From Methylovirgula sp. (lineage in GTDB: Bacteria > Pseudomonadota > Alphaproteobacteria > Rhizobiales > Beijerinckiaceae), in the NCBI GenBank assembly GCA_025356505.1, contig JANXSV010000082.1:1-5743 (forward strand): a stretch of 5,743 nucleotides of DNA, in the 5' to 3' direction. Positions 5,597-5,743 of this stretch are shown here, piece after piece. The notes under the pieces are model-generated. The model was not told the origin of the DNA, did not search any database, and saw only the letters and a list, made by a program, of their open reading frames with translations. Position 1 is the stretch's first letter, and each line of letters begins with the position of its first letter. A program made the position numbers and the translations under genes.

Positions 5597-5743
5597 GCGG
5601 CGGTTTGTTTTTGGACAGTGAAAACGTCACGTCGCGCGCATGCAGGTGCATCATTTCGCGCTCGGACTGGCCGTTCACGCCATAAATCGCATCGCCCACG
5701 ATCGGCCAACCCATATGGGCGCAATGCACCCGCAGCTGATGAG
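5363..5743 (-). repeat. Right arm of the large inverted repeat
   Basis: This is the reverse-complement partner of 4872-5252, and it is still matching when the window ends. The 110 bp between the arms (5253-5362) are not spacer of foreign origin: they are the extra upstream part of the right mtaB copy. The true length of the repeat is therefore unknown and may be several kilobases. Confidence 0.95.
5502..5743 (-). CDS. Second RluA-family pseudouridine synthase, C-terminal part (runs off window)
   Basis: The minus strand encodes the last 80 codons of a second RluA-family pseudouridine synthase, from THQLRVHCAHMGWPIVGDAI through CGWKQPEADPLAEP to a TAA at 5502-5504. It matches residues 160-239 of the complete copy with five substitutions: one Leu-to-Val in the body and four in the last ten residues (Leu to Gln, Leu to Pro, Ala to Glu, Leu to Pro). 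The 5' part, with the catalytic HRLD motif, lies beyond the right edge, so its completeness cannot be judged. Nearly all base changes before the overlap with mtaB are silent, so this copy has been under selection as a protein. It is convergent with the right mtaB fragment. Confidence 0.87.
   Translation of the reverse strand, partial: HQLRVHCAHMGWPIVGDAIYGVNGQSEREMMHLHARDVTFSLSKNKPPLKVEAPPPPHMLARLALCGWKQPEADPLAEP

Noticed and set aside
4872..5743. Inverted repeat read as an insertion sequence, invertible switch or integron-like element.
   Set aside because: The arms are ordinary gene ends (pseudouridine synthase and mtaB) with no transposase, recombinase, terminal repeats or target duplication.

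Overview
The window looks like chromosomal DNA of an alphaproteobacterium, most likely of the order Hyphomicrobiales (rhizobial group). The signs are an MbfA-type iron exporter gene preceded by a perfect Irr-box/ICE-like palindrome, and the pieces mtaB and ftsY lying close together, as they do in many rhizobia. Base composition is moderately GC-rich and no mobile element is visible.

Layout from left to right. Positions 38-56 hold the ICE-like operator, followed by mbfA (80-1075, +), which encodes a membrane iron exporter with a cytoplasmic ferritin-like domain. A calcineurin-like metallophosphoesterase gene (1107-1985, +) follows after 31 bp and is probably read with mbfA. It overlaps, tail to tail by 17 bp, an unrecognised single-pass membrane protein gene (1969-2988, -). 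That gene lies 78 bp downstream of ftsY (3067-4293, -), the signal recognition particle receptor, and is probably in its operon. Across a 100-bp divergent intergenic region lies a complete RluA-family pseudouridine synthase gene (4394-5113, +).

The right end is the unusual part. Positions 4872-5252 and 5363-5743 are a gapless inverted repeat of at least 381 bp with about 90% identity (36 mismatches by hand count). Each arm carries the 3' end of the pseudouridine synthase gene facing the 3' end of a gene recognisable as mtaB (tRNA methylthiotransferase), with the two genes overlapping by 95 bp. The two mtaB pieces are joined head to head at about 5249-5256, and both lose their 5' parts there. 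The second pseudouridine synthase copy runs off the right edge on the minus strand.

The differences between the arms fall almost entirely at third codon positions of whichever gene is constrained. The two copies therefore diverged as intact, selected genes before they were joined. This fits either a chimeric join (assembly or amplification) of two related genomes, or a recent rearrangement involving diverged homologues. The native order on the minus strand would be mtaB, ftsY, membrane protein, with the pseudouridine synthase gene placed in opposite orientation between mtaB and ftsY. Apart from this inverted junction I see no candidate for a wholly new system.
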